Shown piece by piece: positions 1-11,144 of a stretch of DNA of 64,000 nucleotides. Within the stretch, counting starts at the first letter, position 1; every line of letters begins with the position of its first letter. Location of the stretch: positions 4,526,001 through 4,590,000 of the forward strand of contig OY751486.1 in the NCBI GenBank assembly GCA_963565915.1, given 5' to 3'. Made by a program: the position numbers and the translations under genes. Origin of the DNA: Entoloma clypeatum. Taxonomy: Eukaryota > Basidiomycota > Agaricomycetes > Agaricales > Entolomataceae. Below the pieces are notes generated by a model, which was given only the letters and a program-made list of their open reading frames with translations, made no database searches and was not told the DNA's origin.

Positions 1-977
1 TCCTCCTTGTCCGACTCCGACTCCGACTCCGCCTTCTCCGACAGCTCTGAAATCGACATGTCGGAATCGTCCGACAGCTCCGGCAACTCCAACCTCTTCC
101 TATTCACAAGATCCTTCCTAATCCTTCTCGCAATCCTCTTCTCCAGTCTCAACTCGTGCGTCTCCTCCGCCGTATCCATCTCCAACTCCGACCCTTCCTC
201 CGACACCTCCGGCGACTTGGGTTGATACTCGGTGTTCACCGAGCCTTCAACTGCTGTTAGCAGTCGCCTCACCTGCCTCGTCTCCGCCAGTATCATCTTG
301 AGGACACCCAAGACGGTGTCCTCCGACCCACTCTCCGACGGCATCTCTGACGCCTTTTTCTTCCCCTTAATCACCTTCACCGTTTTCTTCACCTCCTTCA
401 CCTCCGACTTTCCCTCCGACACTCCGACCTCGCACTTCTTCTTGTCCTTGACACAACCCTTGCAGGACGACTTATTCCTAAAACAAAAGGTTAAAACAGA
501 AGAGACAAACCAAAGAAGAACTTACTCATCGCGTTCACATTCGACGCCCTTCACAATGCACCTATCACAGGCACCGACCCCAACCCCAACCCCAACTCCC
601 GACCCCTCTCCGACCGTCACCGTCACCTCCTCTACCTTCCTTTTCTTCGTCACCTTCTTCTTCTTCTTCTTCTTCTTCTCCGCCTGCGGCCCCCCCGACC
701 CCTTGCTTGACGCGCCTTGCGCAGCGGCCACTTCATTGGCCCTCTTCTGAGCCGCCAGCTCCGACACCCGATGCATCTCCTCCGCTACCCACATCTCCTC
801 CGCTACCCGCATCTCCTCCGCTAACCGCGCCGCCTCCGCAGCCCTCTCTTCCTCCGCTCTCCGCTCCTCCTCAGCCTTCCTCGCAGCCTCCTCCTCCGCT
901 GCTCGCTTCTTCGCCTCCACCTCCGCGAGCTTAGCCTGCAGCGCCTCCATCTCCTTTTGAAAATCGGTTGCCGACAT
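1..977 (-). CDS. Coiled-coil protein with Zn2Cys6-like cysteine cluster (3' end outside window)
   Basis: Exon 1 is 977-526, a 48-bp intron (GTAAGT...TTTTAG) is 525-478, and exon 2 runs from 477 off the window edge. Residues about 5-85 are an alanine/glutamate/arginine-rich helix, predicted coiled coil. A lysine run and basic tract (KKKRKVEE-like, a plausible nuclear signal) follow. Six cysteines then span the splice junction with spacing C-x2-C-x6-C-x8-C-x2-C-x6-C, which fits the Zn2Cys6 pattern but lacks the usual basic residues after the second Cys. The C-terminal part is Ser/Glu-rich and acidic, built largely from TCG and GAG codons. An LTR-like sequence lies 166 bp upstream, so this may be an ORF of a retroelement rather than a host regulator. 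The start at 977 was chosen because the helix begins there. The function is not established. Confidence 0.6.
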
Positions 978-1142
978 ATTGAGGTTTTTTTTGGAAGAGT
1001 TTGAAACGAAAAGAGAATGGGGGAACAAGAAGAAAGAACCACTCGGACGGTATTTTCAACCAACACATCACATGACGCAGTTCACGTGCACCGACCACCT
1101 AGGTCCTTAGGCCTCATGGGTTCGGCCCTAAGGGGGAAATAC

Positions 1143-1615
1143 TGTTACATTCCGATCAATTCCGACGATTTCTGACCAATCCCGACACCTCCGACACCTC
1201 CAACATTTTGACTAATACTTATTATGCATACTTACTGTTATGAATCTCGTTACTACGTACATTACTTACATCCGACCATTTTACTTATATTAAGAATCTC
1301 CGACAGCCACTCGTTATCCGACTCCGACAAAGCCACACGTCCTCCGACATCGTATTTAAACTTATGTAGAATCGTGTATTAGCTTCAGTTTGAATATCAA
1401 CTTAGATTCAACATCTTACCTCCCATCCTCTTTCCGACTCTTAACTTGAGTCCGACCTCTGATCCTCCGAAATAAGGACACCGACGTATTAGCGAGGGCG
1501 CAACACACAAGTTGAAGCCAAGTCCTTGCCCCTACGTCGCACACGCTCCGACCACCCTCTGACCCTCCGACGCGTCCGACGTAGCTCCGACGTTTTTGTC
1601 GATCAGTTCTTAACA
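1143..1615 (-). repeat. LTR-like sequence, about 473 bp
   Basis: The sequence begins TGTTACATT and ends TTCTTAACA, giving 5-bp inverted ends TGTTA/TAACA as in the other LTRs of this window. It is crowded with GTCGGA/TCCGAC motifs. A purine run (AAGGGGGAAA) lies just outside the left end. If the element runs on the minus strand, this would be its 5' LTR and the coiled-coil gene would be its first ORF. No target duplication can be tested because the other end is off-window. Confidence 0.45.
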
Positions 1616-1644
1616 CCTAGCACCAGTACTGGCCACTAGATAAA

Positions 1645-2032
1645 TGTTGGGAGGGTCTGAAATGAAGGTTATAATGTATATCTATTGACAGGAAAAGACC
1701 CAAGAGGAATTGGGTAAGTGTGGAAAACAGGGACTGAGGACAACTGTAGTAGCACTTATGTATTTTGTAAGTTTAAGTCGAGATTTGGGCTATTTCTTGC
1801 ACCTGTCGTCTGACCTTTTCATTTTTAAGGTCTGGCCTTTTGCAAGTATCTCATTTGAAGTAATGTCCTACACATTGTATATTTTTGTAATATCTAAAAG
1901 AACTATCAAGAGGATGGCACATTGTAAGGTAATTTGTGTTTTTCCCGAGCCTCAAATGACGCGGATATTGTAATCACGTGATGGAAAGTTCAACTTTCCA
2001 CGCGTGTCACTGTACATTGCCCACCCTCAACA
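1645..2032 (-). repeat. Possible solo LTR, distantly like the copia LTR
   Basis: Ends TGTTGGGAGGGT and CACCCTCAACA form an imperfect inverted pair. On the minus strand the start, with TTTCCATCACGTGA, resembles the start of the copia LTR at 25532. No matching 5-bp duplication flanks it (ATAAA versus CCCAC), so the call is tentative. Confidence 0.3.
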
Positions 2033-2129
2033 CCCACACCAAGCCGTGCCATCAACATCATCCATGGTGTTAACACCGGCCAATGGAGCCATCAGTCAGG
2101 AATGGAATGGATGTTGCTGGCCACATCCC

Positions 2130-2420
2130 TCCGCCAATGCCTGCATCCAGCCGGGGACGCGAAAGCGAGGCTGAGACAAGACAAGCCAGATGGGACAAGG
2201 CGAGTGACGGGGGATGAGACGGGATGGGGGCTGGACAGGATGGAATGACAGATGTGACAGGACAGGATGACAGATGCAACGGGAGGGATGGGACGCGATG
2301 GGGACTGGACACGATGGCATGAGAGACAGGACGGGATGAGGGACCCGACCAGACGGGGACGAGAGCTGTGATAGGATGGGATGAGATGAGAGACAAGACG
2401 AGACGTCCATGGCCCCAGTG
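2130..2420. repeat. Degenerate G/A-rich minisatellite
   Basis: Units resembling GGGATGAGACGGGATGG recur with many variants for about 250 bp, followed by a short CCCACTGTCCACGACC-type repeat up to about 2475. Several frames stay open only because of the repeat. I see no gene between 1620 and the assembly gap. Confidence 0.6.
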
Positions 2421-2601
2421 TCCACAACCCCACTGTCCACGACCCCACTGAATGTCCATGACCCCACTGTCCATGACCTCAAACCCGCCCACTGCTGCCA
2501 CCTACCCATCCGCCAAATGGTGCAGGAGGTGAAAGCAGTGGCCAGAGAGGGGAAGGTGTGCCAGGAGGTCTGCGACAGCATGGAGGGGGGCCCACTGAGG
2601 G

Positions 2602-2801
2602 NNNNNNNNNNNNNNNNNNNNNNNNNNNNNNNNNNNNNNNNNNNNNNNNNNNNNNNNNNNNNNNNNNNNNNNNNNNNNNNNNNNNNNNNNNNNNNNNNNN
2701 NNNNNNNNNNNNNNNNNNNNNNNNNNNNNNNNNNNNNNNNNNNNNNNNNNNNNNNNNNNNNNNNNNNNNNNNNNNNNNNNNNNNNNNNNNNNNNNNNNNN
2801 N
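2602..2801. other. Assembly gap of 200 N
   Basis: Exactly 200 N suggests a gap of unknown true length. It removes the 5' LTR, gag and protease of copy A1, and probably also the left part of the Tc1 element and the 3' end of element B. Confidence 0.99.
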
Positions 2802-5798
2802 ACACCATCTCCCACAACCAAACGACCCTCATATGTTGAACGATTTGCTCATCTTTTCGAGAAAGAGAACTTTGACAAGATCCCAAAGGAGAGGGAATGG
2901 GACCATGGTATCGAACTTACACCGGACGCACCAAAGGAACTAGGGGGAAATACATATCCTATGACGCAAAAGGAACAAGAAGAATTGGACGCGTTCATTG
3001 ACGAGGGTCTAGCAACAGGAAAGATCCACCCGTCCAAATCCCCTTATGCCTCCCCTTGCTTCTTTATCAACAAAAAGGATGGCTCCAAATGATTGGTACA
3101 AGATTACCGCATGGTCAATAAATTCACGGTTAAAGACAAGTTCCCACTCCCACGAATATCCGATCTCTTGGACGTACTGAAAGATGCGGTCTACTTCAAT
3201 AAAATGGACATCATGTGGGGTTATAACAACGTCCGGATTAAGGAGGGCGATGAATGGAAAGCTGCCTTCCTCACCAGTCAAGGATTGTTCGAACCATTGG
3301 TCATGTTTTTTGGTCTCTGCAACTCCCCGGGAACGTTCTCTCGAATGATGGCTAGTCTATTCCGGGACCAGATCCGCCAACGTATCTGCGTGATCTACAT
3401 GGATGACATCGTGGTTATTGGTAAAACCAAGGAAGAACTTGCGCGAAACACTGAAGAAATCCTACAGATCCTATCGGACAATGATTTGTTCCTAAAGGAG
3501 AAGAAGTGTTTATGGGAAGTAACGAAATGTCCTATATTGGGATATGTGGTTGGTGAGGGACGTGTTGAGATGGAAACTGAGAAGGTGGATACAATTCGAA
3601 ACTGGCGAGCACCCACATCAAAAAAGGAAGTTCAGAAGTTCCTTGGATTTGCTAACTTCTATCGACAATTTATTGAAGGGTACTCAAACATCGCAAAACC
3701 TCTCACCGCGCTCACAGGCGGTACGGCATTTACTTGGGGACCAACAGAGCAGCAAGCTTTTAAAGGTCTCATACGGGCAATTACATCGGCACCGGTCTTG
3801 GCATTACCAAAACCAGAGGGACAGTTCAGGGTTGAAACCGATGCATCGGGCTATGCAATTGGAGCAGTACTCTCTCAGAAGCAAGACGACAAATGGCACC
3901 CCATCGCGTTCTTGTTGCGGACCATGTCCGCGGCCAAACAGAATTACGAGATATACGACAAGGAACTCCTGGCAGTCGTGGAAGCATTGAAAGATTGGAG
4001 ACACTATCTGCTCGAAGCCAGGGAACGTTTTGAAATTTTGACCGATCACAAGAACCTGGAATATTTCCGTCATCCTCAGGACCTAAATCAACGACAGCGA
4101 CGCTGGAAAATGAAGTTACAAGACTATGACTTTGAATTATGGCATGTACCCGGCAAGACCAATGCAAAAGCGGACATCCTGTCACGCTTACCCTGGTATG
4201 AAGCGGAACTCGAACCACAGGACAGTGACCAAATGCTCAAGGAGGGACTATTCTTGAAACGATTGGAATCAGAAGATGTGGTACAAATGGAGATGTTCAC
4301 GGAGGAACAATTCTTTGAAGGGGGTGAAACATCTGATTCCATCAAAATTGGAAACATCACGACCATTGAAAATCCGTGGATTGCACGCATCAAGGGTTCA
4401 AACCGCATGGAGACAGAAGTAGCCCAGGGTCTAAAGAAGAATCCTCATTGGTATCAACAGGAAAACGGCATCACATATGCAGGCGAACGAGTCTATGTCC
4501 CGCCAGATCCACAATTACGACAAGAATTGATGTTTGAATCACATGATGCACCAGTGGCTGGACATCCAGGACAGTACCGGACACATGAACTCCTCACTCG
4601 CACCTACTGGTGGCCTACCATACTGCATGATGTGAAGAAGTACGTGAAGGGTTGTGACACTTGTCAACGCAACAAGATTAACCGACAAAAGCGACATGCT
4701 CCGCTACATCCCCATGCAGCACCAAGTCACCCATGGGAAGACATAGGAATCGACGTCGTGGGACCAATACCAGAATCTGATGGAAAAAATGCAATTCTGG
4801 TCATCACGGATAGACATTCAAAGATGCTTCACCTCATTCCGACAACCGTGGAACTATCGGCTGAAGGATTAGCCAAGATCTATCGGGATCAGATATGGAA
4901 GCTTCATGGGATCCCCAAGAAGATCATCAGCGATAGGGGACCGCAGTTCGCCGCGAAGTTCATGGAGATACTCTGCCGCATGTTAGGGATCAAGAGGAAC
5001 CTGTCCACCGCATACCACCCACAGACTGATGGACAGGCCGAGTGATCGCATCAGGAAACAGAAGCATTCTTACGAAACTTTGTCAACCACCTACAGGATG
5101 ATTGGGCTGAATGGATCGCAATCGCAGAGTTCCAGTACAATGACAAAGAACATCAGGCAACGAAGCACACCCCATTCTACCTCAACTACGGTTTACATCT
5201 GTGGAAGGGAGAACTCGTGTTAGAAGATACCAATCTGGCGGCCAACGACTTCTTGAAAAAACTCAAACAGGCACGAGAAGAAGCCAATGCTGCGCTGAAA
5301 CAAGCACAGGATCAGATGAAGAAGACAGTTGACACACGGCAAAGTCCGTCTCGGGACTACCGCATTGGAGACAAGGTGTGGCTGGAAGGGACTAACATCA
5401 GGACCGATCGACCCTCAAAGAAACTTGATGCACTCCGACATGGACCATTCAAAGTCCTAGAGAAGAAAGGAGCTAGCGCGTACCTTCTTGATCTTCCGAA
5501 GACTTGGAAGATGATTCACCCTGTGTTCAACGAGACCCTGTTGTCACCATATGAAACTCCGAAGTACGCCATCCAGAAAAGGAAACCAGCCCCTGATCCG
5601 ATCATCGTCGAAGGATGAGAAGAGTACCATGTGTCTACGATCCTGGACTCTCGAAAGTTCCGCGGAAAGATCCAGTACCTCGTCCAGTGGGAAGGATATG
5701 GCCCAGAAGAGAACACATGGGAACCTCGAGCTAATGTTCAGAACGCTCAAGATTTGATCCGTGATTTCCATCGGCAGAACCCGTCTCGACCACAATAA
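2802..5798 (+). pseudogene. A1 pol: RT, RNase H, integrase, chromodomain, three TGA stops
   Basis: One frame runs from 2802 to TAA 5796-5798, broken only by TGA at 3090, 5043 and 5616. Sister copies have CGA at each of these sites. Domains in order: RT with the YMDD catalytic motif (about 3400-3415), RNase H (ETDASGYAIG near 3835), integrase zinc finger (CDTC near 4650), the DDE core with the first Asp in GIDVVGP and the second in SDRGPQF, and a C-terminal chromodomain with the aromatic-cage-type motif [15 protein letters not shown] (about 5683-5727). The chromodomain would direct integration to marked chromatin, as known for chromoviruses. The frame is otherwise free of indels, so inactivation is recent. 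Confidence 0.9.
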
Positions 5799-5921
5799 AA
5801 GACGAGTTCTCAAAACCCATGACAGTATCGACCTCATCAGTCAACCACACACCGAGTTCTCCGCTCCGTCTTCAATATAGCTACCCCATTCTTCCTCTAT
5901 CTCTCCAACATCCTCCGCACC

Positions 5922-6290
5922 ATGTCCACCGCCACCGTCACCACCACATCCGCTGAAACCAACCCCGCCATCACTGCCCTCATGGGTGAAGCCCTCTCCA
6001 TGAGAGACCAGATCCACACGCTAGAAGCCTCGCTCGCCGACATCCTGCATCGACAGATGCACATCCGCCTCCATTCTTTATCTGACCTCCCCGTCACACC
6101 AACCCCTGAAGAAAAACAAATCCTCGGGAACTACACCCGTATGCTGGTCATTGAAAACCGGTGCATCCGACTAGCCGTCCGGAGTCTCGAACTCGCCGTC
6201 GCCATCAACGAAGAGTTAATAGATGATTGGAGCCTCAAGGAGAATGGCTCCTGGACAAACAACGACGATGCCAGAGGATGGGGACAATGA
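5922..6290 (+). CDS. Family-A retrotransposon ORF3, 122 aa, function unknown
   Basis: The ORF starts 123 nt after the pol stop and ends 34 nt before the 3' LTR, with its own ATG in a frame of its own. Related proteins occupy the same place in copies A2, A4 and the 34-kb host element. The central part (about residues 23-103) is strongly conserved and looks all-helical, with motifs ALSMRDQIH, HRQMHIRLH and IENRRIRLA. The N-terminus is a variable Ser/Thr-rich tail, and the end is Trp-rich (GWGQ). No Cys/His finger, signal peptide or membrane segment is visible, so it is not env-like. I recognise no known family. Confidence 0.75.
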   Translation: MSTATVTTTSAETNPAITALMGEALSMRDQIHTLEASLADILHRQMHIRLHSLSDLPVTPTPEEKQILGNYTRMLVIENRCIRLAVRSLELAVAINEELIDDWSLKENGSWTNNDDARGWGQ

Positions 6291-6324
6291 CTCTGTGAGG
6301 ACACAGAGCTTGAGGAGGGGAACA

Positions 6325-6713
6325 TGTTACGGACTTACCGGTTTGTATGCTACGCACTTTTCCCATGCATTGTACCTTCATTATTTCTTTGACTCATCGG
6401 ACCGCTTATTCATTTACCCTTTACTCTACCATTCTCCTTTAGTATACTTCGCTCCCGCGCTGACTCGCACTCCGCAGTAGGGATTACTCAGTCCGCAGTC
6501 GTCTGACTCACTTCGCACTGCCTTTCCGCAGTTACTGACTCATCCGCACTGCCTTCCGCAGCTACTGACTCACTCGCTACTGCTCGTAGTCAGTACGATA
6601 TAAACCCCATGTACCATAGCTACATTCCTTAGATTTAGCAATCACTTTGCTCTTCGCCTTTCCACTTCCTGCATACTCTGCCCGAACCTTGGAATGGTTT
6701 GTTAAGCATAACA
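6325..6713 (+). repeat. 3' LTR of A1, 389 bp
   Basis: The LTR begins TGTTACGGACTT and ends AAGCATAACA. It follows a polypurine tract. Length equals the 5' LTR of A2 (32358-32746). It contains TGACTCA repeats, TATAAA and the AGATTTAGCAA start sequence. Confidence 0.92.
6504..6641 (+). promoter_or_regulatory. LTR promoter: three TGACTCA sites, TATA box, predicted RNA start
   Basis: TGACTCA, the consensus of Gcn4/AP-1-type bZIP factors, occurs at 6504, 6536 and 6566, about 30 bp apart and embedded in CCGCAG-containing repeats. TATAAA is at 6599-6604, and AGATTTAGCAA starts at 6631, about 32 bp downstream, where transcription should begin. Binding and use of these sites are inferred, not shown. 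Confidence 0.55.
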
Positions 6714-7376
6714 AAGGCCATACATCGGAAGAGGCGGTTGGCATTTGCTATGAAGCACAGGGAATGGACAGTGGAGGACTGGAAGAGGGTCATTTGGTCA
6801 GATGAGACCAAAATCAACAGGTTTGGGTCAGATGGCAAGGAATGGGTCTGGAAAAAGAAGGGTGAGGGGCTTATTGAAAGAGAGGTTCAGGGCACAGTCA
6901 AGTTTGGGGGAGGAAATATTATGGTTTGGGGTTGTATGGGTTGGGAAGGTGTGGGGAGACTTGCAGAGGTTGAGGGGAGGATGGATGCTGATCAGTATGT
7001 GTCCATTTTGGAGGACAATTTGCTGCCCAGCATGGAGGAGAGTGGAATCTCTGAAGAGGAGATCATTTTTCATCAGGACAATGACCCCAAGCACACCTCC
7101 AAGAAGGCCAAAAAATGGATGGACAGCAAGAATATTGCTCTGCTGGATTGGCCTGCACAGTCCCCAGACCTCAATCCTATTGAACACCTCTGGGTTCATA
7201 TTAAAAGGAAGTTGAATGAATATCCAACACCACCCAAGGGAGTCTGGGAGATTTGGGACAGAGCAGCAGAGGTGTGGAATAATATAGAGCCAGAAGTGTG
7301 TCAAAACCTGATAGAAAGTATGCCAAGAAGGGTAGAGGCAGTAATCAAAGCTAAGGGGGGTAATACCAAGTACTAA
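6714..7376 (+). pseudogene. Tc1/mariner transposase, C-terminal catalytic part
   Basis: The remaining about 220 residues include the full DDE core. The first Asp is in VIWSDETKIN, the second in FHQDNDPKH, and the Glu in DLNPIEHLW lies 34 residues after the second Asp, which gives the DD34E signature of Tc1. The N-terminal DNA-binding helices are absent because the A1 LTR was inserted exactly before residue KAIHRKRR. An open frame extends upstream into the LTR, but those residues are LTR-derived. The catalytic frame itself has no stop. Confidence 0.88.
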
Positions 7377-7405
7377 AGTATAAAATACTGTATTTATTGT
7401 ACATA

Positions 7406-7616
7406 CTCACAAAACTGATTCAATGAGTCCCTGGAGTAATTTGATCATATATTGATCATTTTTTATGGGAATTACATAGTTATTGCAGATTCCGAGAGTC
7501 CTGAAGCAGGGCTTTTAACCAGGTACCAATACCTTCTTTTGATTGGCATTATTTGCAAAGTTATTTTGAAGGTATTCACAAAGTAGCAAACATTGAATCA
7601 GTTTTGTGAGGCACTG
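7406..7616 (+). repeat. Right end of Tc1 element with inverted internal copy of its terminus
   Basis: The terminal repeat occupies 7591-7616 and, read inward, starts CAGTGCCTCACAAAACTG. It is followed by TA at 7617, the usual Tc1 target. A 20-bp inverted copy of its inner part lies at 7406-7425, so the last 211 bp look like a small inverted-repeat unit, each side bordered by TGTACA. The left terminus was not found. Confidence 0.75.
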
Positions 7617-7654
7617 TACATCACCCCACATTCAAGGCACGGCATCTCGATGTG

Positions 7655-10600
7655 TCAGGTGAAATGAGTCGAATATCGCAGCGGAGATCCGTGGACATTG
7701 TCTTCTGCTTCCCAGGAATTCTCTTCGTAGCCATATCCCTTCCATTTGACCAAGAATTGAAGCTTGCCTCGATGCAGTCGGCTGTCCAAGAGGTTTTCAA
7801 CATCATACTCCAATTCTTCTCCAACTACTGTTGGAGGTGGAGGAGAGTGGACTTGGCATTGGAAAGGGTCGTCGGGAACTAGTGAAAGTTTGACGACATG
7901 GAATACTGGGTGAACGCGGGGGCGGAATGTTGGAGTGGTGCTCCGATGCTGGTTGTAGTATCGCGCCATGTCATCTTTTGCCTTTGTCAGTGCTGCGCGA
8001 GCCTCCTCCAGAGCGGACTTCATCTGCTCGCTGAAATACACTACCGCCTCGATCTCTGTCCGCTTCTCACGAGGTTCAAATCCCATGCGTGGATGGCGGC
8101 CAGTGTCAATGTAGAACGGAGTTTGATGTGTCGATGCGTGAATTGACGAATAGGCGAAGGTATTGTTCCAATCCTTGATTGACCCGCTCCGTCTGTCTGT
8201 CCAACTGCGGATGGTAGGCTGTCGAGGCAGCAACCTTAATGCCAAGCAGCCTGTATAGTTCGCGCATGAACTTGGCAACAAACTGTGGTCTGCGGTCGGA
8301 GACAATGGCCTCCAGTAGTCCATGGAGTTTCCAGATGTTTTGAATATAGGAGCGTGCAGTTCCAAGTGCAGAGATGTCCGAGTGCATTGGGATGAAGTGT
8401 CCCCGCTTTCCTACTGAGTCCACTACCACCATGATAGTGTTGTAGCCATGGGCTTCTGGTAGTTCAGTAATGAAGTCAACACTGGTTACTTGCCATTGAT
8501 CCATGGGGACTGGTAGCAGATTGAGCTCTCTGGAGGGCGGAGTGCGTCGGACCTTGGTGCAGAGGCATGGGTCACATGTCTTGCAATATTGACCTATTAA
8601 ACGAGACATGTGTGGCCACCAGTAATTGCGCGACACCAGTTCCAAGGTTTTCCACCATCCAGGATGTCCAGCCACCAGAGTGTCATGGTGTTGTGTGAGG
8701 ATCCGATGACACAGTTGGGGATTGTTAGGAACATAGATACGATCCCTGAAGTAGAGCAAACCTTCCGCTTGCCTCCACTCCGCACTGTGGACAGGCCCCG
8801 CTCCGACGGTTGGAAGGGATTTGACAACCTCCGCCACACTATCCTCCAGTAACCCCCCTGTCGGACCTGGCGGAGGACGTCGCATTCCTCCCCTTGAACA
8901 GTTACCCCATGCATTGCTCGCACTGCAAACAGTTCTGGTCGAAGAAGGATGATGTTTTCATTGTCCCGCAATCCGTCTCCGTGGTCCGCTCGTCGGGACA
9001 AAGCATCGGACTTGCCCATTGACTTGCCAGGTCGATGGTGCATTTTGAAATTGAAACGAGCGAGGTATAAGGACCAGCTAGCTTGTCGTCGATTTAGTTT
9101 TTGAGCTGTCATGAAATACTCAAGATTTTTGTGGTCCGTCCAAATCTCCACTGTCTTCTCCACTCCTTTGAGGAAGTGCCTCCACTCCTCCAATGCGCGG
9201 ACCACTGCCAACATCTCCTTGTCGTAGATCTCGTAGTTGCATTCCACCGGACTAAGGCTTTTGGAATAGAATGCAACAGGGTGCCACTTACTGTCCTCTG
9301 TTGGTTGGGACAGTACTGCTCCGGTTGCAAAGTCCAAGCTATCCGCTTCTATCCACCACTCCTTTCCATGATCAGCTAAGACCAGGATCGGAGCGGATGT
9401 AATCCTCCGCTTCAGCTCCGCAAATGCGGACACTTCTCCCTCCTTCCAAGACCAGAGGTGCCCTTTCTTTGTGAGCTCAAAAAGAGGGCACGCGATGTCC
9501 GAAAACCCTTCAATAAAATGGCGATAGAAGTTAGTGAATCCCAGGAAGGATTGTACTTCTCAGATGTTTGTCAGAGCGGGCCACTCCGCAACGCCTGCTA
9601 CCTTCACTGGATCCATCTCTACATGTCCTTGTTCAATAATAAGGCCTAGGTATTCAATGTGCATTTGTTCAAACTTGCATTTCTCTGGTTTTAGATAGAG
9701 TTTGTGTTCGCGAAGTCATTCCAGTACAATCTGTGTGACCCTCTGATGCTCCGCAAGGGTCTCTGTGAAGATGAGTATATCGTCAAGGTAAACACAAACT
9801 ACACCTTCAGTGATAAGGTCCTGCATAGAGTCCGTGATTGGTCCAAAAAGCGGCCTTCCACTCATCTCCGGGTTTTATCTGCACATTGTTGTAACCCCAG
9901 CGGATGTCGAGCTTGGTGAAGTATTGAGCGCGTTGAAGTTTATTGACCAGTTCGGATATGAGTGGAAGCGGATACTTGTTTTTGATAGTTTTGGAATTGA
10001 GTGACTGGTAGTCTTGTACAAGACGAAGGGAGCCATCCTTCTTCTTGATGTAGAATACCAGAGATGCCATCGGAGACTTGGAAGGGCGGATCCGACCAGT
10101 TGCAAGGTTTTCCTCCAAAAATGTGTCGAGTTCCTTCTGTTCGTTCGGAGCGAGCAGATATACCTTACAACCCACCGGAGAGGCGTCTGGAACAAGTTCA
10201 ATGGTGTAGTCCCAAGTCCGCTCTTCCGGTAAGGTGTCGAAAGAGGTCTTTGAGAATACGTCTTCGAAGTCAAACAAGTGGTCTGGTACAGAGTTGTGGA
10301 AAGATTTAGGTTTTTGGTTACTGAGAAAGGTCTCTGATAGACGTTGTGAGATATTGGATGAAGCACGGATGAACTCTGCCTCCACGGGTACTGTTCTGAC
10401 AAAAAGGTGATCTCCCTCCTCAAACTCATCCTCTTCCTCATCGTCTTCCGCTAACTCCTCCGCTAGACCTGACGTCAGAGTGGAACCCATCCGACAAGCT
10501 CGGATGTGGACTTGTTCAAACTTCTGCTCCTTCCACTCTTGGGCTGCCTCCTGGTGGCATGTCTGACATCGTGCTGGACACCGGCTCATCTTCACTTCCC

Positions 10601-11144
10601 CTGAAGCCCAATCTACCTCGGGGTTGTGTTCTTTGAGCCAAGTGAAGCCTAACATGATTTCTTGTTTTTCCAAACTTGTGACTGCCGGCTGGGTACGCTC
10701 CGAGTGATTCTGATAGCGGAGCACTACATCCAACACCTCTGTTATTGCTCCGGCCTTGTTTGGAGTTCCGTTGATGTTGTATACCGGAATTGCGTGTTGT
10801 AGTTTTTGAGTAGAGAGTTGATGTTTCTCGACCAGAGTGCGTTCAATAAATGACCCTGTTGCCCCACTATCGAGTAAAGCCTTTTGTGAGAGTGTGTCTT
10901 TGGTGTCGGTAGTTTCAAGAACTATGTCTAGTTCAATAGAATTGTTGGAGTGAGCGGATGCGAGGACATAATGTTTTGGAAGCCGACGCTCCCACTTAGA
11001 GAGGCGAAGGTGGATAGGGTTTGCGGAGTTGGGTGCAACTATAGGATCGTTTGCAGGCTTAGAGATGGAGGGTATAGGATCATATTGTTCCATAAATAAG
11101 GCAGCATAACGATTTTTAGTAGACAACGAGGGCGCACTGTTCAC
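7655..11144 (-). pseudogene. Family B pol: protease, RT, RNase H, integrase, chromodomain
   Basis: The aspartic protease motif LLDSGATGSF lies near 10850. The RT begins normally, but sequence between AAFWTN and the region before VYLDDIL is deleted near 9830. TGA stops at 9718-9716 and 9562-9560 each sit where Arg is expected. RNase H (WIEADSLDFATG), integrase zinc finger and core (TSVDFITELP, VSDRRPQF), and a chromodomain core (VKWKGYGYEENSWE) follow in order. A frameshift garbles the last residues of the chromodomain. It cannot encode an active polyprotein. Confidence 0.85.

Larger units (their letters stand above)
2802..6713 (+). mobile_element. Ty3/gypsy chromovirus, family A copy A1 (5' part in gap)
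   Basis: From the gap onward it carries the end of protease/linker, RT, RNase H, integrase and chromodomain, then the small ORF3, a polypurine tract (GAGGAGGGGAACA) and a 389-bp 3' LTR. The first 465 residues after its first stop are identical to copy A2 at 30224-28827, so the two are very recent relatives. The base after the 3' LTR is already Tc1 transposase, so A1 inserted into that transposon. Confidence 0.9.

Noticed and set aside
2096..2821. Long frames running through the N gap on both strands
   Set aside because: They consist of unknown residues plus minisatellite translation and have no domain.
6699..6713. First residues of the Tc1 transposase ORF
   Set aside because: They are encoded by the end of the A1 LTR and start from a non-ATG codon, so are not part of the transposase.
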